A DNA stretch of 64,000 nucleotides, from assembly GCA_009617715.1 (NCBI GenBank), contig VTFK01000244.1, forward strand, positions 62,001-126,000. The letters are read 5' to 3'. How positions within the stretch are numbered: the first letter of the stretch is position 1; each line of letters opens with the position of its first letter. Of the stretch, positions 11,501-23,079 are shown piece after piece. The notes below the pieces were generated by a model that was not told where the DNA came from, ran no database searches, and worked only from the letters and a program-made list of their open reading frames with translations. The translations under genes were made by a program, and so were the position numbers. The DNA comes from Plectrocnemia conspersa (Eukaryota; Arthropoda; Insecta; Trichoptera; Polycentropodidae).

Positions 11501-12116
11501 GGATACAGAATGCGTCGAATGCACATGATGATAGCAAGCGAGACCAATGTACCAATCATACAAGTGTGACTTAATTCGTGCGCTCGGGGATGAATCGCAG
11601 ATGTTCTCAGGGATAGTGATCATAGGGAAAAAAGAATCGACTATTTAGAAAACATTGAGCTTCATTCGAGGAGAGGTACATTAGAGATAGTTTGTCCAAG
11701 CTTTTGTGAGAAAACATTGAAAGGAACCAATATCAACTCTCTTCATCACATGAAAATAGACAGTTATTAATTCTATTTCGCCAAATTGAAGGCAACAAAT
11801 TTATAAATGTTAAATCATATATTTCATTTTCTTTGTTTATTTATGAAAATTGTCTATGAATTGGTTGTGCAATAACTTCCGGTGTTATTGCAAGAATGGT
11901 GAAGCTGTCAGATAGCTGAAATTTGAACTTTAAATAAGTGATTATTAATTAATTAATTAAATGGATAATATGGAAATGAGTCAAACTACATACAATAGTG
12001 TAAAATAAAGTGAAAAAAATCCGCTCCCACATTCCGAACGAAAAACACTTAAAGAATATCACCTGAGGTCCCAGCAGTTTCTCCTTTTGTCTCCGCAGGA
12101 TGTTGAGGACCACCAT
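2592..12116 (-). CDS. ITM2/BRI-family type II membrane protein with BRICHOS domain
   Basis: Five exons join in frame: 12116-12063, 7007-6798, 5545-5386, 5160-4909 and 2731-2592, giving 271 residues (human ITM2 proteins are about 265). Exon 1 encodes MVVLNILRRQKEKLLGPQ. A single membrane anchor lies at about residues 43-65 (CTPLFLILTVALMFTVICTS). The BRICHOS region, about 130-223, contains RFIHDFGANITG, then KRCFIMPLNRSVVLPPRSL and a second Cys in IIKECLNF, the paired cysteines of the fold. A dibasic site, VVKRSADS (K228-R229), precedes a 42-residue C-terminal peptide, in the position of the furin site of human BRI2. Family knowledge: Golgi/plasma-membrane protein, BRICHOS chaperone activity, regulated proteolysis. 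Splice sites are GT-AG. The acceptor at 5546 has a weak tract, so that boundary is slightly less certain. Introns 1 and 2 carry several transposons. Confidence 0.9.
3249..3918. repeat. Long palindromic repeat with conserved flanks, copy 1
   Basis: The core at 3464-3695 is a near-perfect hairpin of about 110 bp per arm. The left arm begins AAACCGAATTTTGGTCAATA and the right arm ends TATTGGTCAAAATTCGGTTT; the tip contains GTTCCCACTGCGATGGCTCC. The left flank (3249-3463) and much of the right flank (3696-3918) recur around the copy at 52.5-53.1 kb. It has no coding capacity, which suggests a non-autonomous fold-back element. It lies in ITM2 intron 4, so it would be transcribed as a long hairpin in the pre-mRNA. 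Confidence 0.85.
4546..4765. mobile_element. piggyBac-type MITE with TTAA target sites
   Basis: The element is 220 bp long and flanked by TTAA at 4542-4545 and 4766-4769. Its ends are imperfect inverted repeats: CCCTTTGACCGCGGATGATA at the left and, complemented, ACCTTTGCCCGCGGCTGGTA at the right. The 4-bp TTAA duplication and a CCCTTT-like terminus are hallmarks of piggyBac elements. The left-end sequence recurs at the end of the piggyBac fragment near 25.18 kb. It sits in ITM2 intron 4 and has no meaningful ORF. Confidence 0.8.
5614..6775 (+). mobile_element. hAT transposon remnant filling ITM2 intron 2
   Basis: The element is 1,162 bp long. It begins TAGGGATTCTG and ends CAGAATCCCTA, with a second shared block (CCCGGGAATT) inside each end. 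The 8-bp sequence GTACCGAT lies on both sides (5606-5613 and 6776-6783), the classic hAT target duplication. Decayed transposase lies between. The insertion ends 14 bp short of the donor splice site at 6797. Without it and one duplication copy, the intron would be 82 bp. Confidence 0.92.
5690..6535 (+). pseudogene. hAT transposase, decayed and internally deleted
   Basis: Successive plus-strand pieces match hAT transposases: ARLAAEDGISVKAITNSTFI near 5700; LTMDEWTSLQNRRFFNI near 5908; then, after a frame change, TDGANVMKKIGRGSP and LCLNHAIHLAI near 6098-6185. The C-terminal dimerisation signature PTSTESERIFSTAGIIITKT lies near 6462. A stop codon and frame changes separate the pieces, and most of the RNase H-like core after the second block is absent. 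It cannot encode a working transposase. Confidence 0.85.
8213..8377 (+). pseudogene. BED zinc-finger fragment of a hAT transposase
   Basis: A 54-codon frame begins MNPNDKRVSV and contains CCKC followed by HLKIEH, that is Cys-x2-Cys and His-x4-His spaced as in a BED finger (DNA-binding N-terminus of many hAT transposases). The preceding tract STSSMIKHL-like reading (TSSMIKHLKIEH) is typical. A stop follows immediately and no transposase core is joined to it, so it is a remnant. Confidence 0.7.
8485..10087. mobile_element. piggyBac-type element, innermost layer of the nest
   Basis: The element is 1,603 bp, flanked by TTAA at 8481-8484 and 10088-10091. Its ends are CCCTTTCTGCTCGTGA and, complemented, CCCTTTGCACTCGTAA. 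Two small subterminal palindromes, GGTGCGTaagACGCACC (8501-8517) and GGTGCGTcagGCGCACC (8544-8560), follow the left end; subterminal inverted repeats are known in piggyBac elements. The interior has an acidic reading near 8,980-9,020 but no recognisable catalytic core. Confidence 0.82.
10670..12061. other. Remainder of ITM2 intron 1
   Basis: AT-rich sequence between the transposon nest and the ITM2 first exon. I see no conserved coding reading, RNA gene or bounded repeat in it. Confidence 0.5.
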
Positions 12117-15100
12117 TTTGAAAACTACGCCTCGACCGTCGATGCAGCTATGTACTTATACGTCTCCGATCGACGACTCAGTGCTGCCACACGGCAAATA
12201 TTTGCCACTGGCTACCAACTAAATTTATCGATTAATTCGTCGTTCGGTCTACCCAATTATTTACACTTCTTTTTTTATTTTACTTTAACTATAATAAATA
12301 TATTAATGTATTATCAAGGTAATAAATATATTTTTTTAATTTTTAAATCTGGTCACCTAAGTATTATTGTTTCTTCAAAACTTTGACTCCTATCAAATTC
12401 ATAGCTTATGTGACGATTTGCATGATACTACGTATTTTAAAGCTTTCATTTTTATTTATGATGTTAAATAAAAATGGTTTATTCAACCAATACTTTTATT
12501 TATCGCCTAATAATTTAATTTTTCATTAGTCTCAAACTATTGATATGAAAATTCAAAATTAACACCTATACTCCCCAAACTAATTTTTATACATTTTTCT
12601 ATGTCGACGCCATATTCACTTGTCGTGTATTCGCGAACATCATAATGCTGAGCGAACAGTCGACGAAAACTGACGTTTTGTCCTAACAGTCGGTCACAAC
12701 CGTTAATCGCATATAGTTAATCTTTGAATTCAAGTCTGAGTTCAAATAACCAATCCACGAATTCCAATACTCCACCTATTTCTTCAATCCCTCAAATTCC
12801 GCACATTACATCCCTTAATAAATTCACCGTTAATACCTAACAGTTTTATACAGTCAAACTTGCTACTAAAGCTTTAAACTAGCTTTTACAATAGTTTGAG
12901 TTTAAACTATTTTTTTGTAAGTTTTAGAGCCTGGAGCGCCGAATATCCGAACAAAAACGTCTTGAGACGAACTTTTTTCTTTTTTAATTTTTAAAAATCT
13001 ACTCACTTTGGGCTAAGAATCGTTTACCTCAGTAGATAAAATTGTTATTTATAATATTCTAAAACACGCGTTTTTCTTGTTTATATGTGTACCAAAAAGT
13101 GGGTTGTGAACCGTCTATGACTTAAATGAACCCATTGTTGTTAGTAACCTATAATAAAAGGGCTCCGTTCCAATAATATCTTAGAATATAGTCACATGGA
13201 TCATATTTAATGTCGCAATGATATATTAACTAGTTTATTTCTCATAAATGAAAACAGCAATGTGTCAAAGTAATAAATTATAATATGGTTCACATTTATC
13301 ATACATCCATTATTACATTCATTAATGCGCAATTACAATATTTCACTTTATATAAACATTGATTGATATTAGCTAAATTTTAATTGAATAAATAATAGGC
13401 AGATTCTTATACATGTAAACGTACACATACAATGTATCGTATTGAGCAAATTACAAGAGTTTCAAGCACATATTTTCTGCTATACCACCTTTGTTTAAAT
13501 TACATAAAAATGTCACTTTATTTATATGTAGTATTGATAGACACCTATAAATAAAAAGGCTCGTGGTTGTTTGTGCTCAATCTATGCTAGGATCTTAATC
13601 AGACGAGTATAAAATGATGTTTCACTTAAAGCTTAATATCCTTATTTATATACGTATTTATATGTATGAAAACTGTACGCTTTCTTTATATATTAATTTT
13701 AATTTTACACCAAGCAATATAAATTAATTTATATTGATTTTGACGGAAGGCTTAACGATTATTACATTTATATATAAAATATATATATAATATAAAAATG
13801 GGTATTATTTATATATTTCATCTAAATCTTGTTTAACAAATTAGGCTAAATTTTTAATTGATCGTTTTATTTAATCGGATATTAGATTGACATGGAAATA
13901 TGGCCATACGGATGATAATGAGAAACGTACAAGTGGCATTCGAAAGAGCCGTATTTTAGCTTCAATTGTATATACTCAAATAAATACGACATGGAGATAA
14001 ATGAGAATCTTAAATTCAAGATTAAAAATCATAATACTGTGTTACACATAGAAAAGTGGCCGACGAGTAGCAGTAGGAATCAAGAAGGAACAACTGTAAC
14101 AGCAACATGTACGTGTGCTTTTTAAGTAATATAGGGGTGAAAGCTATTGGAATTTAGAATAGTGATGCATGCTGTCACCCCAGTAAGTGTTCGAGTTGAC
14201 TATAAAGCAGCAGTTGAAGTAATCATAAAGGAAAGACGCCATGTTACCTCATTCCTGGGGACGAGTCATGGATTTTTTCATAAGCATTTTCGACCCGAAA
14301 TTGAATCATTTGTGTTCTGTTGTGACTCTTTCGAAATCTCGGTGCCATCCAAATTTAAAATGATTTGGTTCCGAGAAACCCCTTCCTCAGACGGATCTCA
14401 GATAACAGACTTAGTCACAGCCGGTCAAGAATTAAATATTTATGATTTATAATCGACTAACCCTCGTATATAATATAGATATGGAGTTGAAAGCAGCCAT
14501 ATATCCTAAGCAATCTAATATATTGATCCCGTAAAAAGTATATAGGGAAACTCATAGCTGTCTACTTAACAATAAAAAAATCACACAAAATATTACCTAA
14601 GTAAAATATACAAATTCTAAGCTAGTAATGTATCATGTTCAACTTCTATATATCTACGAGCACAATATGTATAATACATACATATAAATATGTAAATATT
14701 TATAGCAAAACACGAATAGAAATTTAATTATACATTTTTAAATATATCGTACATACAATTAACGTCATATATGGAATCTCGTTTTCGTGATTTTAAATTA
14801 AAAAAAAATTCTGATTAATACAATATAAAAAATCGGCTTCATATATAAAACGTATAAAAAAGTTTTCAATCGGCATTGATCCTCAACCTTCGGATGACAC
14901 ACCATCTCGTATTTTTTTAACCCTTTTTTTTATCGAATTTATTTTAATTTTACATTATTGTTATCACAGTTCCCTTTCAATAAAGCATCCCACATGTGTC
15001 ACTCTTTGCAATGTCTTTTTACTATAAACTAGTACAGAGCTGCGTCAACATACACTTTACCGATTATCAAACACTCTCTATATATATATTTTATTTTAAT

Positions 15101-17290
15101 ATTATTAATACTAGTCATAATAAAGATATTTAAGACTGAAATAATCGACTCATAATAGCTTAAGATATTAAAAGTACCGAAAAGAAATTTAATGCCATTC
15201 ATATATAAAATACATAATGAATCTCATGTTTATGATAAACAAACAACTGTTATTATTTTATTGTAAATTGTTTGTAATATAGCTTCAATCGACTGGTGTC
15301 ACTGGCAGCATTAACGTGTTTACACAATCATTGTAATTTCTGTGAACATTTAAGAAAGAATCGTATACATTTTTAATTGGTTGTAAGGTATTTGTTTCAG
15401 GGGTAAATAATGTATTGCCATAAGAAACAAATTAAAAATTGATTTCTTTCCGGCACTTCTCATACGCAAAACAAATCAAATTAAAACTAAAATATTACAT
15501 ATGGAATTATGTTTAAAAATTGATCACGCACAAATCTTTGATACGTTTCTAAATAGTTTTCATTGTGAAATCTAGATATTTACATTTTACTATGACTTTG
15601 ATTCAATTATAATCTCATTTAATTTACGCGTGTTATAGAAAACGTGTATGAAAACTAAACGTACATTCGCTAGTCTTACGATTGATATTTTTTTGGCGTT
15701 AACGTTTCGAGTATACAATAACAATACATGCGAAGAGACGGTCTGTGAAAAGTATGAAATCCAATATGGACCGTTTTTAAAGATACGCTTCAAAACTAAA
15801 CAGAAAAAAAAGCTCTTTGGTTTGTGACATTTTTTCTTCTATATAGTAACGACGCTCTTTACAAATTTTCTCACAACAGTCTAAGACTGTCACTCCTATT
15901 TGGCATAACGACTCATTCTGAATATATACAGTGACAAAACCGATTCGAGGATTCCGAAGACGTCCACAAAAATTTCTTCAATTTGGACTGAATATGGACA
16001 CGATATTTTTTTATCTACCTATTAAATATTGATGTAGGCATATTATATTTTTTTAATTATAAAAGCTTGTTTATTAATAAAATCCATGCTTATTCGGTAT
16101 TCATCCATCATTTATCATATCAATAAGGTTAATGTGGGGAAAAGCAACACAAATCATAGAAAAGTAACATAAATTTATTTTACATAATAAAAAAAATATT
16201 ACTACTTTACAAATATCAGTCAGATCTGTTTTAATCGATAAAATACTTGCACACAAAATTATGAGCGAAATGCTGCTTATAAGTAATAACAAAAAAAATT
16301 AAATGCAATCGTTTCCTGGAATATCTGGATACGATTATGAGTTAATACGGTTATTATTTTTAATCGGAGTGGCACTCGAGTAGAAAAAGATCGAGATCTT
16401 TAAATACCCTGAAACTATTAGTAAAAATTAAGTGCCGAACCGCAAATCACGTGGTAACAATCAAACAGAACAGATTTCATTATATATACATAAAATAGCT
16501 GTAAAATAATATAAAAAACACTGCAAAAATATTAAAATACAACATATACCTAATATGTTTTATATATAAATAATAAATATTTGATTATATCACACAATAT
16601 TATTAGATAATATTAGCAACCACGACTCACACACGTTTAAAAATATGTTTTTATTTTTTATATGTATATGTATATAGAATACCTAGCATCATCGTATTTT
16701 TTATTTGAAATATTAAAAAATTAATATAATTCAAAAAGCTTAAATCTAACAAAATAAATTATGATTATTTTTCGTTATCTTCATCACATTCACTCGGTGC
16801 CATCATCATTGTGACTAAATAAAATCAAGTATATATATATACGTATATGTGTATATATTTAAAAAAAGGTTCATCTTCTTCATTCTCATTTTAGGCGAAT
16901 CACTTTAATGCACAACGGGGCTCTGTCCCGAAAAATCCTTTTCATAATTTAAAATAAAACATGCAACAAAATCCTAACACAACCAACAATCGTATAAACT
17001 GGCAAATTTATTATCATGTGCAAACATAAATGAGCATTTATTTTAAAATAAATAATAGAAGTGATAATTTAGAGGGAGCGAGTAAAAAAATTGTTTTATT
17101 AAAAGATTCTGATGCCATTAATGATGATGCAAAGTGATTTAATAAAAACATCGAGTGTTTGGCAAAATAGGGTCAAAATGCAAACAATCGAGCAAAACAC
17201 AATTTCCAAAAATGAAATTGAAATATTTAGTATATTCATATGCCTACATCAATAATGTACATTTTATTGACGATCGCGCTCACGTCAAAA
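12117..17290. other. Intergenic region between ITM2 and dock
   Basis: Upstream DNA of ITM2 (both genes are on the minus strand) and downstream DNA of dock. It is mostly AT-rich, with poly-A and TA-rich runs at 13.2-16.9 kb. An open frame of 101 codons at 14147-14452 (+) has no recognisable family. A minus-strand AATAAA at 17100-17095, about 195 bp after the dock stop, is a plausible dock poly(A) signal. No other gene is evident. Confidence 0.5.
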
Positions 17291-17294
17291 ACCT

Positions 17295-20200
17295 TCAACA
17301 TGCGTTGGTATTCGGGAGCGGTCTGACCAAATACAGCTTTTCGCCTTTGTTGTTGGTGTAGATGGGAGCGCGTTGGTAGTGGGCCACCAGCTGCTCCAGA
17401 GTGTGGAATTTTCTCTGGCCGATGCAGTATAGGGACCCTTCGACGTGGACGCGAAAGTGCTTATTACGGCCGGGCGCCTTCAGCGACACGGAATAATCGC
17501 CCATCTGAAAATAAAACATATTGTGAAAAATCTGAACGACAATTCGATATTGAGAAGCTGCAGTCTACAAACATTGGTTTCGCTATCTCTAATTAGGAAG
17601 TCGCCGTCGTGGCCGTGTTGATTTAATAAGTTATCGCATTGCGTACGAGATATGGGACCGTAATACCACGGTTTGCCTTGCAAGTTCGTCGCGCTGGAGA
17701 GAGTGGCGGTTGAACGAGACATGGCATCGCCGCTACCGCTGCCCTCGCTAAAATTATAAAATAAAAAATTAAATATCGTTTGATACTAATGAGTATTATT
17801 AATTTCACTGTTAAACTTTTGCTTTGACGAAATACTCTTTTATACGTACAATTTTATGTTTGATTATTTATTATATAAAATTAGAATCCTGAGTTTTGAG
17901 CTCTATAATTTTTTTTTAGTGGAATTTTGTAGAAATTCTAATCAGCCTTTGTTGGTTTAAGAAAAGAATGAATGAATTGAGATTATTTCTCCATACCAAC
18001 AATGAAGATTTTTTTGTTAAATTTTGATTAAATCACAATAGTTTGAAATATGAATGTCGCTGGGATCTCAAGAGTCAAATCGAAGATCAAGTTCAACTCT
18101 TTTATGATTTGAGGTGGCTACTTGGCAGCTCAAAATAGCATATGATTAACATGTAAATTTATCTTAATTGCAAAAATACTGAAAAGTAGTTTAAGATATT
18201 TTATGCAGATGACACGGTAATATGAAAACTAGTTTATAATATTTTCTTTACTTGTAAGGCTGCGTTAAATATTCAGATAGCTCTTGCAAGTAATTGCGCG
18301 GCACCAATCCGACGTGTCCTTGACCGTTGCGAGCGCGGTACCATTCAGGATCGGCGACCCGGCCTTTCGACGATCTCCAGACGATCGCCTTTCTCGAACG
18401 ATAACTCCTGTTCATTGCTAGCCGAGAATGAATACAAAGCTACCTGCAACTCAAAAATTGTCTTCTTAGAGAGTGCCATCCCCAAATCAAGGGTTTGGTT
18501 ATTCTGATACACCGTAATTTAAATGCACTACAAAAAATACATTAGGTTTATAAACTTACAACTATATCGAGGACGTTCTCAGCCATTGCGTACGTGTGCA
18601 CGGTCGAATCGTCGACGTCTCCTTCTTCGCTGGTGTAATTAGATGGAAACCTGAAATAGAAATTTTGATGAAATACTACGTAATTGAGAAGTATTATAAT
18701 GAAACACTAACCATCCGGCTTGTCCCTGGGATTGCCCGCGCCACCATCCGTCGTTGCTTTTTTCTAAGATCAAAATACGCGTTCCTTTCGTGAGCGAAAG
18801 CTCGTCCGACTGCTGAGCTTGGTAATTGTATTTTACTATAGCGGTGCCGATTGCCTCTGAAGGATCCGGCGGAGGTCGTCGGGCACCGCCGCCCGGAGAA
18901 CCTCCACCGCGAGTCGGCGAACCACTCATCGGGAGGGTTTTGGAGCCAGATCCTTTTTTCACCTTCTTTTTAATGCTACAAAAAAAACAATAGATAAACA
19001 AAGATGTTTCCAGTAAAACTTATGAATATATACTACAGATTTAAATAAAAATACATAATTCATTACGATTCAAGTGTTAAATCAGATACATTAAAATTTG
19101 ATTAAATGACTGATTCTTGGAACTGCGTAAATATAATGTATGACTGTTTTACATAAAATTTAAAGTCAAAATATCAAATGTTGACAGCTCCTGTTGAATA
19201 CATTATTTTATGAATGAAAATGATTATTTTAAATGAAAAGCAAGATTATTATATAATTGTAAAAAATTAAATTATAAATAAATATGATTCATTCAAACAA
19301 CAAACCAGATTGTTATTCAAACAAATAGCGGCCCGTGGACCTATCAGTTTTCTACCCATATGAAAAATTTCTCATCGTTAACTAAAATCATTACTGCATG
19401 ATCATAAATTTAGAACGACATGTTGAGCTTTTGTGCTAGCTTCTGAATCGTTAATCTCAGATCTGCTTTGACGGCAGCCCTAATATTCTCACTAGCAACT
19501 CCCAAGGAAATTTTTAGAACCACATTTGAAACTTTATAAATTTAATGGCATCCCTACCCATTGCAATACAAATGTTTTTAACTGCTATTGTCGCATCATG
19601 AGTAAGTTGAAACTCATAAAGCATAACATAGCTTAACTGAGATTATTTTATCTCCATTGCCATTGTTGATTTGGGTTGAAAATATCGAAACAAAAAATAT
19701 CCCATTACTAAATATAAAGCACCATTGATACTACTACTGTCAACAAACACAAAAAGAATAGTGAAATTATCGCTAATTTATAAAAAGTTATACATTTTTA
19801 CAAATGTAAGAAAAAAGAACGCAAACAATTAATGTGATAACTGATATGCATCCGAACAAGTGATTTCAGTCATTAGGGAACAAACTTCTATATATAATAT
19901 AAAAATAAAAAAGCATGAGTTTTTCTCTTTATTGCCTTAGTTTAGTAATATTGATCATAAGTTTCAGGCTAAAAAATATAATAAAAGTTATTAATAGAAG
20001 ATAACAAGTATTTATATTCCCACTGAAGCATATCTATAAACCACAACAGAATAACGAATAAAGTACCAATTTTAAAAATGACTGTATATCTGCATCACTA
20101 GTCATTCAGTTCTAGTTAAGCAAATAAACAGCAATTGGGTCGACTGCTGCTAGATTAATCTAAAACGAGTGCCTCTCAAAAACTTTACGGAGTGAACCAA

Positions 20201-21842
20201 TAAGTTATATTTTAAATATAAAGAATTGCAGAACAACTTTTTGTTCCACAGATTTATAAAAAATTGCTTGAATAAACCATTTTTTAATCTGAATCTAAGC
20301 ATAATATTGACAAAAAAAGCATTCTTTAACACTTTATGAGCTGTTCACGCCATAAGGCGTCACTTAGAAAAGAACTAGGAATCAACCTAAGAATCAAATG
20401 AAGCATATCTAAGCCAAATTTTGACCAATACGAGAGCGCAAAAAACAATTATCCCTTCTCAGAAGTGAAAAATTCACGTCAAAAGCAATAAAATCGTGCC
20501 ATTGGCGTCGCAGTGGGAACGCTCGTTACCAAGCTTTCCCACGGAGCAAAAGTTGGGTCAGTCAGTCTGTAGTCGTTTTTTTAATATTCGAATTCATAGT
20601 ATTTCATTAGACATTTTTCTAACCAAAATTCCAAAGGTTTCCAAGAATCCACTTTTTTTAACAATATTACGATTTACAATAGGTTATAATCAAACGAAGC
20701 ATATCTAAACCGAATTTTAACCAATAGGTGAACGCAAAAAACAATTATCCCTTATCAGAATATCAAAAATACACATCAAAAGGAATAAAATCGTGCCATC
20801 ATAACACGATTTTATTGATTTTGATGTGAATTTTTGACTTTTGAGAAATCATAATTGTTTTTGCGCCCTCCTATTGATCAAAATTCGGTTTGAATACACT
20901 TTGACCAATACTCTCATATCAGAAGTCCACAGTAATATCGGTAAATATAGCTATCATATTTTTAAAACATAGTGTAATATCGAAGTGCAATATGCGAGAC
21001 GTAACATCTGTCTGTACTCCTGAGAGTTGAGTTGGGTTGGGTTAGTTTGTATTTCGGACTTGAACTAATAAAAGTTCTAAGTCTATAATTAGTTTTACAT
21101 CTTTAATTGTGTTAGGTTTGGATTTGAACAGCAAAAATTAATATTAAGTCTCTATATGAACGCTATAGAATCTAGCGTTTCCACTGCGGCAGACGATTTA
21201 TTGTTTTTAATGTGGATTCTAAACCCCCTTGAATTTGGCCAAATACATGTTAAAAATATATGTCTTCTGCTTTTGCCCTCCCTCCCCTGTAAAATAATGA
21301 AATGTCGTCAACTCGCTTGTGAAAATGAAGAGATGTTTTTTAAACTATTTTAGTTAATATTACATTTGTAATATCTTTGGTTCAAGTGCTAAATAAATAC
21401 ATTAAAATAAAGTTGAAATGATGAAATGCACAAATTTGTGCACACGGTATTCAATGCGTTAAGAGAGAGATTTTCGAGTCATATCATATAATTTAGTCAT
21501 CAACATTTTGTACTCAAAAGATCTACCTCAATTAGTATATATGAATAAATTATAACGTATTAAAGTCTGTCAATTTTACAATTGGTTAATAGTTGAAAAA
21601 AAAAAGGAAATTTACCTATCGAACAACGAAGGCTTCTCCTTCTTGACGTAATTGCTAGGTACGTATCCGGATTGGTTGCGCGAGTTCTGCACCCTCCACC
21701 AGTGTTTGGAGTCGTCGACCAGCAAGTACCGTTCGTTTTTCCGCAGGTCCAACTCCTGGCTGCCCTGCGCCGCATAGTCGTACTTGGCGACGACATAGCA
21801 GCCGTCCTCCTGGTTGGCCTTGCCGTGCCGCATGTTAGCCAT
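17295..21842 (-). CDS. dock: Dreadlocks/Nck adaptor protein (three SH3 domains and one SH2)
   Basis: Exons: 21842-21616, 18975-18712, 18650-18560, 18443-18252, 17747-17573, 17504-17295. With one surplus base removed they sum to 386 codons (human Nck1 is 377 aa). SH3-1 (about 15-65) contains [20 protein letters not shown] and [11 protein letters not shown]3-2 (about 119-172) contains [15 protein letters not shown] and NDGWWRG. SH3-3 (about 195-250) contains [20 protein letters not shown] and GLVPRNYL. The C-terminal SH2 contains WYYGPISR, the phosphotyrosine-binding FLIRDSE and [16 protein letters not shown]. Nck proteins link tyrosine-phosphorylated receptors to Pak and actin regulators, as in insect axon guidance. 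Oddity: exon 4 changes frame once near 18358-18362 (separate entry). The start at 21842 ([11 protein letters not shown]) is chosen on domain spacing; an in-frame upstream ATG at 21923 is an alternative, and the 5' UTR is not resolved. Confidence 0.92.
18252..18443 (-). CDS. dock: dock third-SH3 exon with an apparent one-base insertion
   Basis: From the acceptor at 18444 the minus strand reads [12 protein letters not shown] and onward to EIVERPG, then RRS and a TGA stop. One frame over, the conserved [20 protein letters not shown] continues to the donor at 18251. Dropping one G from CCGGGTC (genomic CCC at 18358-18360) gives [17 protein letters not shown], which has the family's normal length, and restores the phase needed by exon 5. 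All other exon junctions agree. A sequencing or assembly indel is the simplest reading; a true null allele is the alternative. Confidence 0.85.
20404..20900. repeat. Palindromic repeat copies 2 and 3 in dock intron 1
   Basis: A damaged half-copy occupies about 20404-20540: it has the arm sequences GCAATAAAATCGTG and CGCAGTGGGAACGCTCG but no full return arm. A complete but shortened hairpin occupies about 20697-20900, with outer arms near AAACCGAATTTTAACCAATA and ATTGATCAAAATTCGGTTTG. Both belong to the family described at 3464-3695. Confidence 0.75.
20903..21140 (-). repeat. Dispersed repeat module R2, reverse copy
   Basis: This sequence is the reverse complement of the module at about 57.89-58.10 kb: it begins TTGACCAATACTCTCATATC and includes CATAGTGTAATATCG and AGTTTGTATTTCGGACTTGA. 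It directly abuts palindrome copy 3, the same R2-plus-palindrome arrangement as at 57.9-58.2 kb but inverted. It is non-coding. Confidence 0.75.
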
Positions 21843-22539
21843 GAGGGAAGCGTGGGGTGCGGGAAGCGGTTTGTTTGTCCAATTTGAATCAGGAATGTTA
21901 CGCAGAGACCGCGTCTCCAACATGACACCACTGAAACGGGCTCTGACGTCACTTTCCCCTCAAACCAACAGAAGCAGCGCACAAAAGAAGAAGGAAGAAC
22001 TGGAAGAACGGCCAAAGTGTATCTTTCTACAGTGTGCCGAATCTATCTGAAAAATCATATTATTATTAATAAGTAATAAAATATTAATTATAAATGGTCA
22101 GAATAAAAGTATTTTATAAAATTTATAAACAGAAATGAGCAATAAATTATTTATTTTAGCGTTAGAGCAATAACAACACTATTGACTCGATAAATAAGAG
22201 AAAAGACGATAAACTAGTTGCTTCAGCACCATTTTATAATATTGTTGAAAATTACTCCACATATACAAATAAGAGAATCGTTATTGATAAATATTTATTG
22301 AAAAGTTGTAACAAAAATAATATAATTAAATTTTATTTTCAACATTTAAATTTTCAACAATATATTTAAAGAGCAAACTATAGGTAGTTTAGACCAAAAA
22401 TTAAAATATTAAGTATTTTAAAGCGATGGACACTATTCGTAGCGTTAAGACCACAATTTTACGTTCAAATTGAACACACACACAAGGAAATCGAATTGAT
22501 TATCCTTCTAAAAATACAACAACAAAGAACATTTCACAA

Positions 22540-22960
22540 TTTCGCGCAAGGTTGACGACGACAAATGTATGTCACTTTTTTGACAGCCGACGGATATTGC
22601 GGGGCGTTATAAAATAATTACACAACTTTTATTAAAAACGCTGGGTCTCTAGGTCGAGATAATGGATATAAATTTGATAGTAAATTGGACGAAAGCGAAC
22701 GAACAGATAAGCCAAAAGATGGACCGTCGCCCGAGCGAAAGCGCACTTCTAAAACGTCGGCCGACGGATAAAACGGGGATTAATCAAAGACGAGCTGCTC
22801 GCGGCCGCTCGATTGCGGATATATCGACGCGTAAAACGGGGCGGAGACGCACCGGGGCGAGGCAATCGGCGAGCGGGCGTCTGGCCTGTGGCCGGCGGCG
22901 CCGCACTACCGCACTTAAGGCCAAACGGCGGCCATGTGCGAAACCTTTTCGCCAACTAAT
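22540..22960 (-). promoter_or_regulatory. CpG-rich stretch upstream of dock, probable 5' region
   Basis: A sharp rise in G+C and CpG in otherwise AT-rich DNA, about 0.7-1.1 kb upstream of the dock first coding exon. It contains many CGG, GCGG and CGAC runs. Arg/Ala-rich open frames on both strands here look like composition artefacts. Inferred to be the dock promoter and non-coding first exon; no core promoter motif can be assigned with confidence. Confidence 0.4.
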
Positions 22961-23079
22961 CAATTCCAACAATTTTTATATATCAAAACTTTATACTACT
23001 AGAACACTAAAATTAAAAAGGCCATCTCGGAAGGCATCGAAATTATTCTGTTTTATTTTTCCACAAATCTGTTATTGAT

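Noticed and set aside
12087..12386. 99-codon plus-strand open frame
   Set aside because: Its conserved-looking part is the antisense of ITM2 exon 1. The minus reading MVVLNILRRQKEKLLGPQ joins in phase to exon 2.
14147..14452. 101-codon plus-strand frame between ITM2 and dock
   Set aside because: No family resemblance, no splice or poly(A) context and AT-rich surroundings. Kept only as a note in the intergenic entry.
22662..23078. Arg-rich 138-codon open frame upstream of dock
   Set aside because: It lies in CpG-rich sequence with open frames on both strands, has no recognisable motif and loses composition abruptly at the end of the CpG stretch. It is better explained as promoter or 5' UTR.
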